Assembly: GCA_944324855.1 (NCBI GenBank)
Contig: CALUXY010000003.1
Coordinates: 40,286 to 104,285, forward strand
Direction of reading: 5' to 3'
Source of the DNA: Candidatus Gastranaerophilales bacterium
GTDB taxonomy: Bacteria > Cyanobacteriota > Vampirovibrionia > Gastranaerophilales > Gastranaerophilaceae
Length of the DNA stretch: 64,000 nt
Made by a program: the position numbers and the translations under genes. Of this stretch, positions 53,472 to 61,191 are shown in pieces (position 1 is the stretch's first letter; each line of letters starts with the position of its first letter). Under the pieces are notes generated by a model. That model saw only the letters and a list, made by a program, of their open reading frames with translations, ran no database searches and was not told the DNA's origin.

Positions 53472-54196
53472 TCTTTACCTCCAATTCTATACTTCAAAAC
53501 TTTTAACACAAATAAAGGAAGTGCCGGAAATATACGTTTAAAACGCTCAGGCTGTTTTATTGTCCTGTAAAGCCATTCCAATCCTAGTTTTTGGTAAATT
53601 TTAGGAGCGCGTTCTACAACTCCTGACCAAACATCAAAACTTCCGCCTACACCAATCATTAATGCAGGGTTAAGGCGTTGTTTTGCTTCATATATAAACT
53701 TTTCTTGTTTTGGAGCTCCCAGAGCAACCAGAATAAGTCTTGGCGAAGTATTTTTTAACCCGTCCATAATCTCATCCCAATTATCAAAATAGCCGTCATG
53801 AGAATAAACAATATTTAAATTTTCGACTTCGGATTGAAGATTTGCTACGGTTTTTTCGATAATTTCAGGCTTTGCGCCAATTAGGGCAACCGGCATGTTA
53901 TTTTCTGCCGCAACTTCAATCATTTTGTGCGCAAAATCAATCCCTGCAATTCTTGCAACATTTTCACCCATAATCTTGAGTCCGATTTTTACACCGATTC
54001 CGTCCGGGATAACCATTTCCGCATTATTTAAAATTTCAGCAAACTCTTTATCGTTTTCTGCAGTTGTAAACATTTCAGGGTTAATTGTTACAACTTGGTT
54101 AACTTTATTGTTAGACATCAAGTCTTGTGCATATTTTATAGCACTTTTAAAATCAAAATTATCTATTTCATAACCTAATAACTTGACTCTTTTCAT
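53465..54196 (-). CDS. WecG/TagA/CpsF family glycosyltransferase
   Basis: An upstream ATG at 54223 exists, but the ATG at 54196 (MKRVKLLGYEID) is preferred since TATAAT ends seven bases before it. The 243-aa GT26 enzyme has VVTINPEMFTTAENDKEFAEIL, VIPDGIGVKIGLKIMG with the catalytic Asp near residue 65, LIGAKPEIIEKTV, LGAPKQEKFI and GVGGSFDVWSGVVERAP. Such enzymes add N-acetylmannosamine(-uronic) residues to lipid-linked GlcNAc in surface polysaccharides. First gene of the tagA-transketolase-dehydrogenase operon. Confidence 0.92.
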   Translation of the reverse strand: MKRVKLLGYEIDNFDFKSAIKYAQDLMSNNKVNQVVTINPEMFTTAENDKEFAEILNNAEMVIPDGIGVKIGLKIMGENVARIAGIDFAHKMIEVAAENNMPVALIGAKPEIIEKTVANLQSEVENLNIVYSHDGYFDNWDEIMDGLKNTSPRLILVALGAPKQEKFIYEAKQRLNPALMIGVGGSFDVWSGVVERAPKIYQKLGLEWLYRTIKQPERFKRIFPALPLFVLKVLKYRIGGKEC

Positions 54197-54203
54197 AACA
54201 ATT

Positions 54204-54209
54204 ATTATA
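54204..54209 (-). promoter_or_regulatory. -10 of leaderless tagA-type gene
   Basis: Minus-strand TATAAT, seven bases before the ATG at 54196. Confidence 0.6.
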
Positions 54210-54265
54210 CTAAAAAAACACAAAAGATTCGATATTAAATTTCAATCTAAGATAGGAGAATTATT

Positions 54266-54574
54266 ATGAAAAAAGTTTTAGTATCGTTATTAGTTTTATC
54301 ATTTGCAGGAAGTGCTATTGCGGCACAAACTTATACTGAACAAATGGTAAACAAATGGGTTGCTCCGGTTTCTCAAAAAGAAAGACAACTGCAACGTCAA
54401 CAAGCTGCGGCAGAAAGAGCCAAAAAACAAAGAGAAATGGAACAACAAAGAAGAGAACAAGAACGTCAAAGAATGCAAAAACAAAGACAAAGAGAAATGG
54501 AAGCAGCAAAAAGAGCACATCAAAATAAGATGGAAGAAAAGAAAAAAGCTCTAGATACATTATTAGGTAAATAA
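54266..54574 (+). CDS. Exported coiled-coil protein
   Basis: A 102-aa protein with a signal peptide (MKKVLVSLLVLSFAGSAIA, cleavage after Ala19 or so) and a mature part that is almost one continuous charged helix: REMEQQRREQERQRMQ and similar Arg/Gln/Glu runs up to LDTLLGK. The amphipathic repeat suggests a periplasmic coiled coil, OmpH/Skp-like in character but too short to assign. Ribosome site TAGGAG; strong terminator follows. Divergent from the tagA gene. Confidence 0.75.
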   Translation: MKKVLVSLLVLSFAGSAIAAQTYTEQMVNKWVAPVSQKERQLQRQQAAAERAKKQREMEQQRREQERQRMQKQRQREMEAAKRAHQNKMEEKKKALDTLLGK

Positions 54575-54594
54575 CAAGATTTTATTTATAACGG

Positions 54595-54627
54595 TACCGG
54601 CAGAGTTTAAAACTCTGCCGGTATTTA
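54595..54627 (+). terminator. Rho-independent terminator
   Basis: TACCGGCAGAGTTT / AAACTCTGCCGGTA, 14-base arms with essentially no loop, so the tip bases must open; T-rich tail. It also lies just past the stop of the convergent HTH gene. Confidence 0.85.
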
Positions 54628-54628
54628 T

Positions 54629-55192
54629 TTAGTCAACGTGTTTTTTCGCACATTCGAGCATTGCATTTACGAGTTCTGAATTAGAATAAATATTCATTCC
54701 GTTTGATTCCAGAACTTGTCTTAATCGTCCTTCCCATATAGAATATATTTTAGCTTTATCTAAACCGGCAACTTTGCCTATTGCAGATAATTCCTTGTAG
54801 TCTAAAGGCATCGGTAAAGCCCCGCGTAAAATATCTACAATATCAATTCTTTTCTTGCGTGGAAATGCTTTCAAAAAATTAACCACACTCATTTTTTTCT
54901 TTTTAAGTGTATTTTTTAGAATATCAACCGATTCATCAATCAATATTGGTTCTTGAGGAATTCTGTATTCTTCAAACTCTTCCGGTGCAACTTCCATAAC
55001 CGTTGAAATTCTTTCTAAAGTTGTTCCTCTTGTTGAAAATGGAATTGTATCATCAATCAAATTGTAGACGTAAGATAAAGTTACGCCAATCATCTCTGCA
55101 AAATCCTTTTTGTGTAAGTCATTTTGTTCTAAAAACTTTGATAATTTTTCAGAACTTTTTTGTTTTATATTTTCTTTCACTTTTTCTTTCAT
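54629..55192 (-). CDS. Double helix-turn-helix protein
   Basis: A 187-aa protein with an XRE/Cro-type HTH at residues 18-70 (FLEQNDLHKKDFAEMIGVTL then SYVYNLI) and a second HTH-like helical segment at about 88-150 (NTLKKKKMSVVNFLKAFPRK and IGKVAGLDKAKIYSIWEGRL). No signal or membrane segment. Probably a DNA-binding regulator; target unknown. Ribosome site AAAGGA. Flanked by the terminator on one side and pth divergently on the other. Confidence 0.75.
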   Translation of the reverse strand: MKEKVKENIKQKSSEKLSKFLEQNDLHKKDFAEMIGVTLSYVYNLIDDTIPFSTRGTTLERISTVMEVAPEEFEEYRIPQEPILIDESVDILKNTLKKKKMSVVNFLKAFPRKKRIDIVDILRGALPMPLDYKELSAIGKVAGLDKAKIYSIWEGRLRQVLESNGMNIYSNSELVNAMLECAKKHVD

Positions 55193-55335
55193 AATTTTAT
55201 CCTTTCTTTTCTAAAACTAGTTTTTGTCATTTTTATCTTTTTGTTAAGCACAGGTAGGATAATCAACACGGTAATCTTTATTTGGTTTAAAATTTTATAT
55301 ATAGAGATTATTATTTTAAGAACTAAGGATGAATA

Positions 55336-55893
55336 ATGAATCTAATAACCGGTTTAGGTAATGTAGGAACCAAATACATATTTACAAGACATAATGCAGG
55401 TTTTATGGCTGTAGATTTTCTTGCTTTAAATTCAGGTGAAACATTCAAAGAAAACTCTAAATTGAAGTCTTTGATTACCAAAATCAAGATAAATAACGAA
55501 GATACGATACTTGTTAAACCGACTACTTATATGAACCTGTCCGGTGAAGCAATTAGAGCTGTTATTGATTATTATAAAATTGAAATAGAAAATACACTGG
55601 TTGTCTATGATGATTTATCGCTTGATTTAGGTAAAATAAGATTCAGAGGTTCCGGCTCAGACGGTGGGCATAACGGGATAAAATCTGTTATTCAGCACCT
55701 TGGGACAAACAAGTTCACACGCCTTAAAATAGGTATTGGACCGCAGCCGGGAATTCCATCAGAAGCATTTGTTCTCCAGAACTTCGGACAAGAACAGCTT
55801 AGTGATTTAAAAAAAGTTATACAAACTTCCGCAGAAGCAATAGAATATTATTTTGCAAACGGGATAGAAAAAACACAGAACAAGTACAATTAA
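55336..55893 (+). CDS. pth: Peptidyl-tRNA hydrolase
   Basis: Releases tRNA from prematurely dissociated peptidyl-tRNA. The 185 aa have the family motifs: GLGNVGTKYIFTRHNAGF with catalytic His19, KPTTYMNLSGEA with the substrate Asn near 68, VVYDDLSLDLGKIRFRGSGSDGGHNGIKS with Asp about 93 and the GGHNG loop, and RLKIGIGPQPG. Ribosome site AAGGA. The TPR gene follows after 16 bases. Confidence 0.96.
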   Translation: MNLITGLGNVGTKYIFTRHNAGFMAVDFLALNSGETFKENSKLKSLITKIKINNEDTILVKPTTYMNLSGEAIRAVIDYYKIEIENTLVVYDDLSLDLGKIRFRGSGSDGGHNGIKSVIQHLGTNKFTRLKIGIGPQPGIPSEAFVLQNFGQEQLSDLKKVIQTSAEAIEYYFANGIEKTQNKYN

Positions 55894-55909
55894 TATGAGG
55901 ATATAATAC

Positions 55910-57187
55910 ATGCCATCAGCAGAACAATTAGAAGAAAACGGACAATACGAATTAGCTTATGAAGAATATAAGAAACTATATTCGAATAATCCTAAAAACA
56001 CGCATATATTAGAACGTTTAGGACATATTGCATCAATTTTAAACAAAAAAGATGAGGCAGAGCAATACTATACAGCAATAATTAAGCTTGATGCCAAAAA
56101 TCTTATGGCATACGAACAATTAATGGATATATGTGCAGAAACAAACCGTTATAAATATTACGTTTGCAAAGGAGAAATACATATTCTGCAAGAACAGTAT
56201 GAGCATGCAATAAACGATTATAAAAAAGCTGTTGAAAAAGCAGAAAACGAACAAGATGCCAATGCTGCAAGATATATTCTGGCAACTTTGTTTGACGGAG
56301 CAAACAAAGAAAATCAGGCGATTGATGAATACTTAAAACTTATTGATTCACATTATAATTATGAAAAAATTTATACAAATCTTGCCAATATATATTCAAG
56401 AACCGGATTTATAGAAAGTGCAATTGATACATTGAATAAAGCTAAAGAAAGAGGATTTGATTCTGTTGATGAAGAACTTGCAAAATTGTATATAAAAGCG
56501 GATGATCCTCAAAAAGCACTAGAATTAACAAAAGACGAACTTCAAAAAATCCGCTGTCTTATGGATATGGGGAAAAATGATGAAGCGTATTCAATGATGG
56601 ATTCACTGCGTTCTAAATATGCAAAGAATGCGAAATTCCATTCATTATTGGCACAGTATTATTTCCAAACAAATAATTTTCAAAAAGCACTTGAAGAGGT
56701 TGAGGAATACTCAAAATTTGAACCAAATTCACCTGTAACGTACCAAATGCGTGCATTAATATATGAAAAACAGGGGGATGAGTTTTCTTCACATGTTAAC
56801 TGGGCAAAGTTCAATAACCTTAAAGGTGATAAAGATGTTGCAATGAATGAATATATGATTGCGTATCAGTTAGATAATACAAATATTGAACTCGTTACTA
56901 CAATAGCAGATATACTGGATACTACAGATAAAAACCACTCAATAGAATTCTATGAACGGCTTCTGGAACTTAATCCAAATAGTAAAAGAGCATTACAAAA
57001 ACTCGCAGAATTTCGTGAAAGAATAGGCGATTATAACGAAATGCTAAACTATATGGATAAACTTAAAGCTGTTGAGCCTAACAATCCTTATATCAAACAA
57101 AATTACAGCAGAATAGTTGATAAAATCAACAATCCGTCATCTCCGTTAGATTTTATCAAAAAACTGTTCAAAGGTACTATGGGGTAA
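55910..57187 (+). CDS. TPR-repeat protein
   Basis: A 425-aa cytosolic-looking protein composed of TPR units from residue 5 to about 400, e.g. EENGQYELAYEEYKKLYSNN, EDYINLANIY-like YEKIYTNLANIYSRTGFIES, AKFHSLLAQYYFQTNNFQKA and NSKRALQKLAEFRERIGDYN. No catalytic domain and no signal peptide. It lies directly after pth with ribosome site GAGGA. Role unknown, presumably scaffold. It is convergent with a small gene two bases away. Confidence 0.85.
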   Translation: MPSAEQLEENGQYELAYEEYKKLYSNNPKNTHILERLGHIASILNKKDEAEQYYTAIIKLDAKNLMAYEQLMDICAETNRYKYYVCKGEIHILQEQYEHAINDYKKAVEKAENEQDANAARYILATLFDGANKENQAIDEYLKLIDSHYNYEKIYTNLANIYSRTGFIESAIDTLNKAKERGFDSVDEELAKLYIKADDPQKALELTKDELQKIRCLMDMGKNDEAYSMMDSLRSKYAKNAKFHSLLAQYYFQTNNFQKALEEVEEYSKFEPNSPVTYQMRALIYEKQGDEFSSHVNWAKFNNLKGDKDVAMNEYMIAYQLDNTNIELVTTIADILDTTDKNHSIEFYERLLELNPNSKRALQKLAEFRERIGDYNEMLNYMDKLKAVEPNNPYIKQNYSRIVDKINNPSSPLDFIKKLFKGTMG

Positions 57188-57188
57188 C

Positions 57189-57380
57189 TTAAGCCTGCTC
57201 TGCTTGATAAGCAGCCATAGCTTCCTGAGAAATTTGTGCCGCATCTTGAATAATAGAACCGGCTATTTCCTGGCTTTTTTGCATTTCTTGCATCATTTGA
57301 ACTGTGATAGCTGTTTTTACATCTCCTGTTGCTTCATAAACGCTTGCTGCTGTAGAAGCAGATGAAACTGATTGTACCAT
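57189..57380 (-). CDS. Small Ala/Gln-rich protein, YjfB-like
   Basis: A 63-aa protein: a Ser/Ala start (MVQSVSSASTAASVYEATG), then a helix VQMMQEMQKSQEIAGSII, QDAAQISQEAM and end AAYQAEQA. Length and pattern recall the YjfB putative motility protein family, but the match is by eye only. Ribosome site AAGGA. If correct it may be linked to flagellar function. Confidence 0.5.
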   Translation of the reverse strand: MVQSVSSASTAASVYEATGDVKTAITVQMMQEMQKSQEIAGSIIQDAAQISQEAMAAYQAEQA

Positions 57381-57470
57381 AAATCTAATATCCTTATTAT
57401 GTCCTCAATATATATTTTAAACCATGTTTTATTTTTTACAAGTGTAAATTTAACAAATATTTATAATTTG

Positions 57471-57479
57471 TGCTAAAAT
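57471..57479 (+). promoter_or_regulatory. Extended -10 of leaderless promoter (57486 gene)
   Basis: TGC-TAAAAT ends six bases before the ATG at 57486. Confidence 0.6.
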
Positions 57480-57485
57480 GACTCT

Positions 57486-57908
57486 ATGAAAAAATTTATT
57501 TTATTATTAGGTTTATTAATTTTATCAACATCACAAGTTATTGCAGAACAGTATCTTTTGCAATGCAATCTAAATATTGAAGCCGTAAATACTGCAACAA
57601 ACGAGGTCATGAACCGTTCTACTCTTGAACGTTTCTTTATCATAGACACTGTTTTGGCAGAAGTTTATGATGCAAATAATCTCCCTCTGGAAGTAGAAAG
57701 TTTTACAGATGAAGAAATTGTTTTCCATCATAAAGCTGCAAGTTTCAATACAATTGTTGATACTCAGGTTACTTACAATCAGGTTACAAAAAAAATCAAA
57801 CTGAGTGAAATTTATGCAAATACTGCATACACAAACAGAGCGCAGTTTACAACCAGAGGCGAAGGAACCTGTACAGTAAAAGAAATCGAAAGAAAACCAA
57901 TATTTTAG
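57486..57908 (+). CDS. Exported protein of unknown function
   Basis: A 140-aa protein with a signal peptide (MKKFILLLGLLILSTSQVIA, cleavage after Ala20). The mature domain is predicted beta-rich with two Cys (QCNLNIEAVN and GTCTVKE) that could form a disulfide bridging its ends, plus FTDEEIVFHHKAASFNT in the middle. No family recognised. Leaderless promoter. It is followed after seven bases by an RWYD gene and then the antiporter, probably one operon. Confidence 0.75.
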   Translation: MKKFILLLGLLILSTSQVIAEQYLLQCNLNIEAVNTATNEVMNRSTLERFFIIDTVLAEVYDANNLPLEVESFTDEEIVFHHKAASFNTIVDTQVTYNQVTKKIKLSEIYANTAYTNRAQFTTRGEGTCTVKEIERKPIF

Positions 57909-57915
57909 AGGAATA

Positions 57916-58227
57916 ATGAATAATATTAAACGACGCTGGTATGACGAAGATCCAACTATAAGTTTGGCTGTTAGTCTTTTAGAAAACTCCGGTAAATCAG
58001 ACCAAATAAAATGTGCGGAATTTATCAAAGATAAAAGCCATAGTTTTAATATTTATATTCCGGAAAACAAACTCGAAGATTCTTTCAATTATTTCTGCAA
58101 GCGCTGGTACGATGAAGATAAAGAAATATCAGATGCGTTTGAATACTTAAAACTAATGCCGTTTGAACTTCAAAAAGAGACAGCATTAGAAATTATAGAA
58201 AAATTACAGGAGTCAAAATCTTGTTAA
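57916..58227 (+). CDS. Small protein with duplicated RWYD motif, copy in antiporter operon
   Basis: A 103-aa helical protein with two halves: RRWYDEDPTISLAVSLLEN (residues 6-24) and KRWYDEDKEISDAFEYLKL (about 62-80), each followed by a second helix. It clearly belongs with the 47800 gene (KRWYDHDP and CRWYDKNP). Ribosome site AGAGGA. The antiporter's TTG start lies inside its 3' end (seven-base overlap). Function unknown; it is coupled to unrelated partners at its two loci, suggesting a general adaptor or stability role. Confidence 0.75.
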   Translation: MNNIKRRWYDEDPTISLAVSLLENSGKSDQIKCAEFIKDKSHSFNIYIPENKLEDSFNYFCKRWYDEDKEISDAFEYLKLMPFELQKETALEIIEKLQESKSC

Positions 58228-59531
58228 CACATGTTTTATTCAATCCGGTTGTAACATCAATAATTTTACTTTGTATATTATGTTTATGCAGAGTGAATGT
58301 ATTACTTGCAATCCTTATCTCAAGTATATTTGCAGGGCTTACATCAGGAATGGGTATTGAAAATATTATGAATACTTTTATTTCCGGCATGGGGGGGAAC
58401 TCCGAAACAGCGCTCAGTTATATATTATTAGGTGCATTCGCTGCTGCAATGAATCACACAGGATTTACTGATGTAATAGCAAAAAAAATAATCGATATTG
58501 TAAACAATCGTGCCTGGGTGTTATTTCTCATTCTTGGATTAATAGCAATGGCATCACAAAATATTATTCCAATACATATTGCATTTATTCCGATTCTTGT
58601 ACCGGCACTTTTACCTACAATGAATCTGTTACAAATAGACCGCCGCTCTATTGCCTGTATTCTGGCATTTGGTTTAAAAATGCCGTATATTACAATCCCT
58701 GCAGGATTTGGATTAATCTTTCATAATCTTATTGCAGACAATATGATACAAAACGGCATGCCGGTTGTAAGGGCAAATATTTGGGAATACACCTGGATTT
58801 TGGGCGTAGGAATGATTGCTGCACTCGGTATCGCATTGTATGTTTATAGAAAACCTAGAACGTATAAACAAATAGATTTACCGGAAGAACATCTGGAAGA
58901 TTTGAAATTCAATAAGAATCATTGGATAACATTACTTGCCGCAATAGTTACGTTTGTTGTTCAAATTTGGACTCACTCTCTGCCTTTAGGAGCTTTGACA
59001 GGTTTGGGTATTATTTTCTCTCTTGGTGCTATAAAACATTCCAAGATGGACAAACTCATGGACGAAGGAATTTACTTGATGGGGTATGTAGCATTTGTAA
59101 TGCTTGTTGCATCAGGTTTAGCAACAGTTCTTAAAACTACCGGCGGAATTGAATCACTTGTTTCTTATGTTACAAGTGTTCTTCCTCCAAGCCAAATAGC
59201 AACAGCAATTATAATGCTTTTATTGGGACTTTTAATAACAATAGGTATAGGTACATCGTTCGGAACAATACCAATCCTTGCGGTTGTGTTTGTTCCGATA
59301 TGTTTACATGTTGGATTTAACGTTCCGCAAACAGTTGTTCTTTTGGCTGCTGCAGCAGCTCTTGGAGATGCAGGTTCGCCAGCTTCTGATACAACTCTGG
59401 GACCTACTTCAGGTTTGAATATCGACGGACAGCATAATCATATCTGGGATACTTGCGTTCCGACATTCTTACACTACAATATAGCATTGATTATTTTTGC
59501 GCTTGTCGGAGTTTATATATTCAAGGGCTAG
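58221..59531 (+). CDS. Na+/H+ antiporter family protein
   Basis: A 436-aa membrane protein with about 11-12 helices of the NhaC/DASS-like Na_H_antiport type: ILISSIFAGLTSGMGIENIMNTF at the N-terminus, PIHIAFIPILVPALLP in the middle, and GTSFGTIPILAVVFVPI and LGDAGSPASDTTLGPTSGLN near the C-terminus, the last being the signature helix break with Asp residues. Exchanges sodium for protons across the inner membrane. Starts with TTG preceded by CAGGAG and overlaps the RWYD gene. Confidence 0.88.
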   Translation: MLTHVLFNPVVTSIILLCILCLCRVNVLLAILISSIFAGLTSGMGIENIMNTFISGMGGNSETALSYILLGAFAAAMNHTGFTDVIAKKIIDIVNNRAWVLFLILGLIAMASQNIIPIHIAFIPILVPALLPTMNLLQIDRRSIACILAFGLKMPYITIPAGFGLIFHNLIADNMIQNGMPVVRANIWEYTWILGVGMIAALGIALYVYRKPRTYKQIDLPEEHLEDLKFNKNHWITLLAAIVTFVVQIWTHSLPLGALTGLGIIFSLGAIKHSKMDKLMDEGIYLMGYVAFVMLVASGLATVLKTTGGIESLVSYVTSVLPPSQIATAIIMLLLGLLITIGIGTSFGTIPILAVVFVPICLHVGFNVPQTVVLLAAAAALGDAGSPASDTTLGPTSGLNIDGQHNHIWDTCVPTFLHYNIALIIFALVGVYIFKG

Positions 59532-59640
59532 GGGCAAAGGGGCAAAGGGGTAAAAAATAGGGAAATAATCGGCTTAGAACTACCCTTACTTGTTTAGAGG
59601 TTTGATAATAATATTATTATTTTCTATTAATTATAGTTAC

Positions 59641-59669
59641 TTGACAAAGTGTAGTCTTTAGAATACAAT
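59641..59669 (+). promoter_or_regulatory. Consensus sigma-70 promoter of toxin-antitoxin operon
   Basis: TTGACA (59641-59646), exactly 17 bases, TACAAT (59664-59669), then six bases to the ATG at 59676; a leaderless transcript is predicted. Confidence 0.75.
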
Positions 59670-59675
59670 ATTATT

Positions 59676-59999
59676 ATGAAAGAATTACTTACATACAAAA
59701 CTTCAAGTGGGAAATGTCCTTTTGATGAATGGTTTTATAAGATTGATAAAACAATACAAGTTAGAATTGAAAAAAGGCTTGAAAGACTTGAAGAAGGTAA
59801 TTACGGTGATTTTAAAAAACTTGACAAAGACATATATGAACTAAGATGTAATTTTGGTTGTGGATATCGTATATATTACGCCGAAATTAATAATATTATA
59901 CTAATCTTATTATGTGCAGGTGATAAAAGTACACAAGCGGATGATATTAAAAAAGCTAAGAAATACTTAAATGATTTAATAGAAAGGACAAATAAATAA
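59676..59999 (+). CDS. HigB/RelE-superfamily toxin (phage Gp49-like)
   Basis: A 107-aa protein of the Gp49-like/DUF891 addiction-module killer group: LLTYKTSSGKCPFDEWFYKI at the start, RIEKRLERLEEGNYGDFKKL and the conserved ELRCNFGCGYRIYYAE core strand, then ILLCAGDKSTQADDIKKAKKYL. Relatives are ribosome-dependent mRNA interferases. The stop overlaps the antitoxin start by one base (TAATG), the expected coupling. Toxin before antitoxin is the HigBA order. Confidence 0.88.
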   Translation: MKELLTYKTSSGKCPFDEWFYKIDKTIQVRIEKRLERLEEGNYGDFKKLDKDIYELRCNFGCGYRIYYAEINNIILILLCAGDKSTQADDIKKAKKYLNDLIERTNK

Positions 60000-60319
60000 T
60001 GGAATTAAATATTGATAAATTAAAAGAAAATACAATACCATATGATGAGCTTTTGGACAAGCATATGCTAGATATGGAATTTCAAAAAGAATACTTAAAT
60101 CTCTCATTGGAAGAATATCTTTCTGATGGAGATTTCAATAAATTTTTTAAATCGCTTGAAAAAGTTATTAAAAGTCGGGAAAGCATTTCCTCATTTGCTA
60201 AAAAAGTTAACATTGAACGTGCCAATCTTTACACATTATTTAACGGTGAAAAAATACCCCGCCTTGATACAATTGCTAAAATATTGAAAGAATTAGGTTA
60301 TTCAATCAGAGTTGCATAG
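59999..60319 (+). CDS. HigA-like HTH antitoxin
   Basis: A 106-aa protein. The N-terminal 55 residues (including DKHMLDMEFQKEYLNLSLEE) would neutralise the toxin; residues 60-106 form a Cro/XRE HTH (SSFAKKVNIERANLYTLFNG then TIAKILKELGYSI). It probably also represses the operon promoter. Translationally coupled to the toxin. Confidence 0.88.
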   Translation: MELNIDKLKENTIPYDELLDKHMLDMEFQKEYLNLSLEEYLSDGDFNKFFKSLEKVIKSRESISSFAKKVNIERANLYTLFNGEKIPRLDTIAKILKELGYSIRVA

Positions 60320-60391
60320 TTAAATGGAACAGGCTAAAAGCAGATAATATATTATTGGTATAAAGTCTACTTAATTTAGGCAGTTCTGTAA

Positions 60392-60613
60392 TCATAGTTT
60401 TTCATAAACAAAATCTTCAAAATCGTTATAATCTTTTTTTAATTTATCTAATTTTTCAGTAAGTATATAAACTAATGAGTTTATACTTATATTGGTATCA
60501 TCAATATTATCAACACAATAATTCAATATATCACTTAATGATTTAATCATGCATATTTCTTCACTAAGTGTATCAACATAGCTTTGTACTTTGAAAAAAG
60601 CTTCTGACCGCAT
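60392..60613 (-). CDS. Small protein divergent from XRE regulator
   Basis: A 73-aa, mostly helical acidic protein (FFKVQSYVDTLSEEICMIKS and LTEKLDKLKKDYNDFEDFVY), unknown function. Ribosome site AAGGAG. Its leader contains the palindrome ATTACCA-tt-TGGTAAT, also close to the divergent HTH gene, so both genes are probably controlled by that regulator. Size and context recall accessory genes of prophage or plasmid-like islands. Confidence 0.6.
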   Translation of the reverse strand: MRSEAFFKVQSYVDTLSEEICMIKSLSDILNYCVDNIDDTNISINSLVYILTEKLDKLKKDYNDFEDFVYEKL

Positions 60614-60630
60614 AAATATTTTCTCCTTTT

Positions 60631-60646
60631 ATTACCATTTGGTAAT
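60631..60646. promoter_or_regulatory. Palindromic operator between divergent genes
   Basis: ATTACCA-tt-TGGTAAT, perfect seven-base arms. A third half-site ATTACCA at 60672-60678 overlaps the -10/+1 region of the HTH gene, the layout of autorepression. Confidence 0.65.
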
Positions 60647-60665
60647 GAATTAAAAGGACTATACA

Positions 60666-60674
60666 TGATATATT
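60666..60674 (+). promoter_or_regulatory. Extended -10 of leaderless XRE gene
   Basis: TGA-TATATT ends six bases before the ATG at 60681; the operator half-site lies on top of it. Confidence 0.55.
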
Positions 60675-60680
60675 ACCAAT

Positions 60681-60923
60681 ATGCAATACCTAAAATATAT
60701 GGCAGAATTTCTAAAAAAGAAACGACTTGAAACGAATAAAACCTTAAATTCGTTTGCTATATTTGCAGGTTTAGAACCGGCAACATTAAGCCGCTATGAA
60801 AATTCTCAAAGAAAAATAAGCCTTGAATCTTTTGTAAAAATAGCAGTTGGATTAGGAATCACACCTGCAGAGCTTTTTCAAGAATATGACAATTTTTTAA
60901 AGAATAATGTTCATTTAAAATAA
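60681..60923 (+). CDS. XRE-family transcriptional regulator
   Basis: An 80-aa protein that is a single Cro/C1-type HTH domain: MAEFLKKKRLETNKTLNSFA, IFAGLEPATLSRYENSQRKI with recognition helix PATLSRYE, and SLESFVKIAVGLGITPAELF. Probably represses itself and the divergent 73-aa gene through the ATTACCA sites. Leaderless start. Confidence 0.85.
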   Translation: MQYLKYMAEFLKKKRLETNKTLNSFAIFAGLEPATLSRYENSQRKISLESFVKIAVGLGITPAELFQEYDNFLKNNVHLK

Positions 60924-61059
60924 GAAACTATTTACCCTTATTCACTTCATAAAAGTTGGCATAACTGTCCATAATAATTTTATAGAAGTAAGTTGTGCTA
61001 AATTAAAGTACCCCAACAAAATATTTTGGTAATCAAGAGAAATATCTACGAACTTTCTG

Positions 61060-61095
61060 AATCACTAATCACTTAGTCACTTGGTCACTTGTCAT
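61060..61095 (-). repeat. Octamer tandem repeat, inverted orientation
   Basis: Units atcactaa, tcacttag, tcacttgg, tcacttgt: the reverse complement of the GTGAYTAR repeat at 14848. An ATTTACCCCC word follows within 35 bases, as at the other loci. Confidence 0.7.
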
Positions 61096-61191
61096 ATAAT
61101 ATATATTTTTCCCCTTACATTTACCCCCTACCCCCTTTTATTTACCCGCTGTTTGTGAGAAAATTATTTACATAAACGAAAGGACAAAAAA

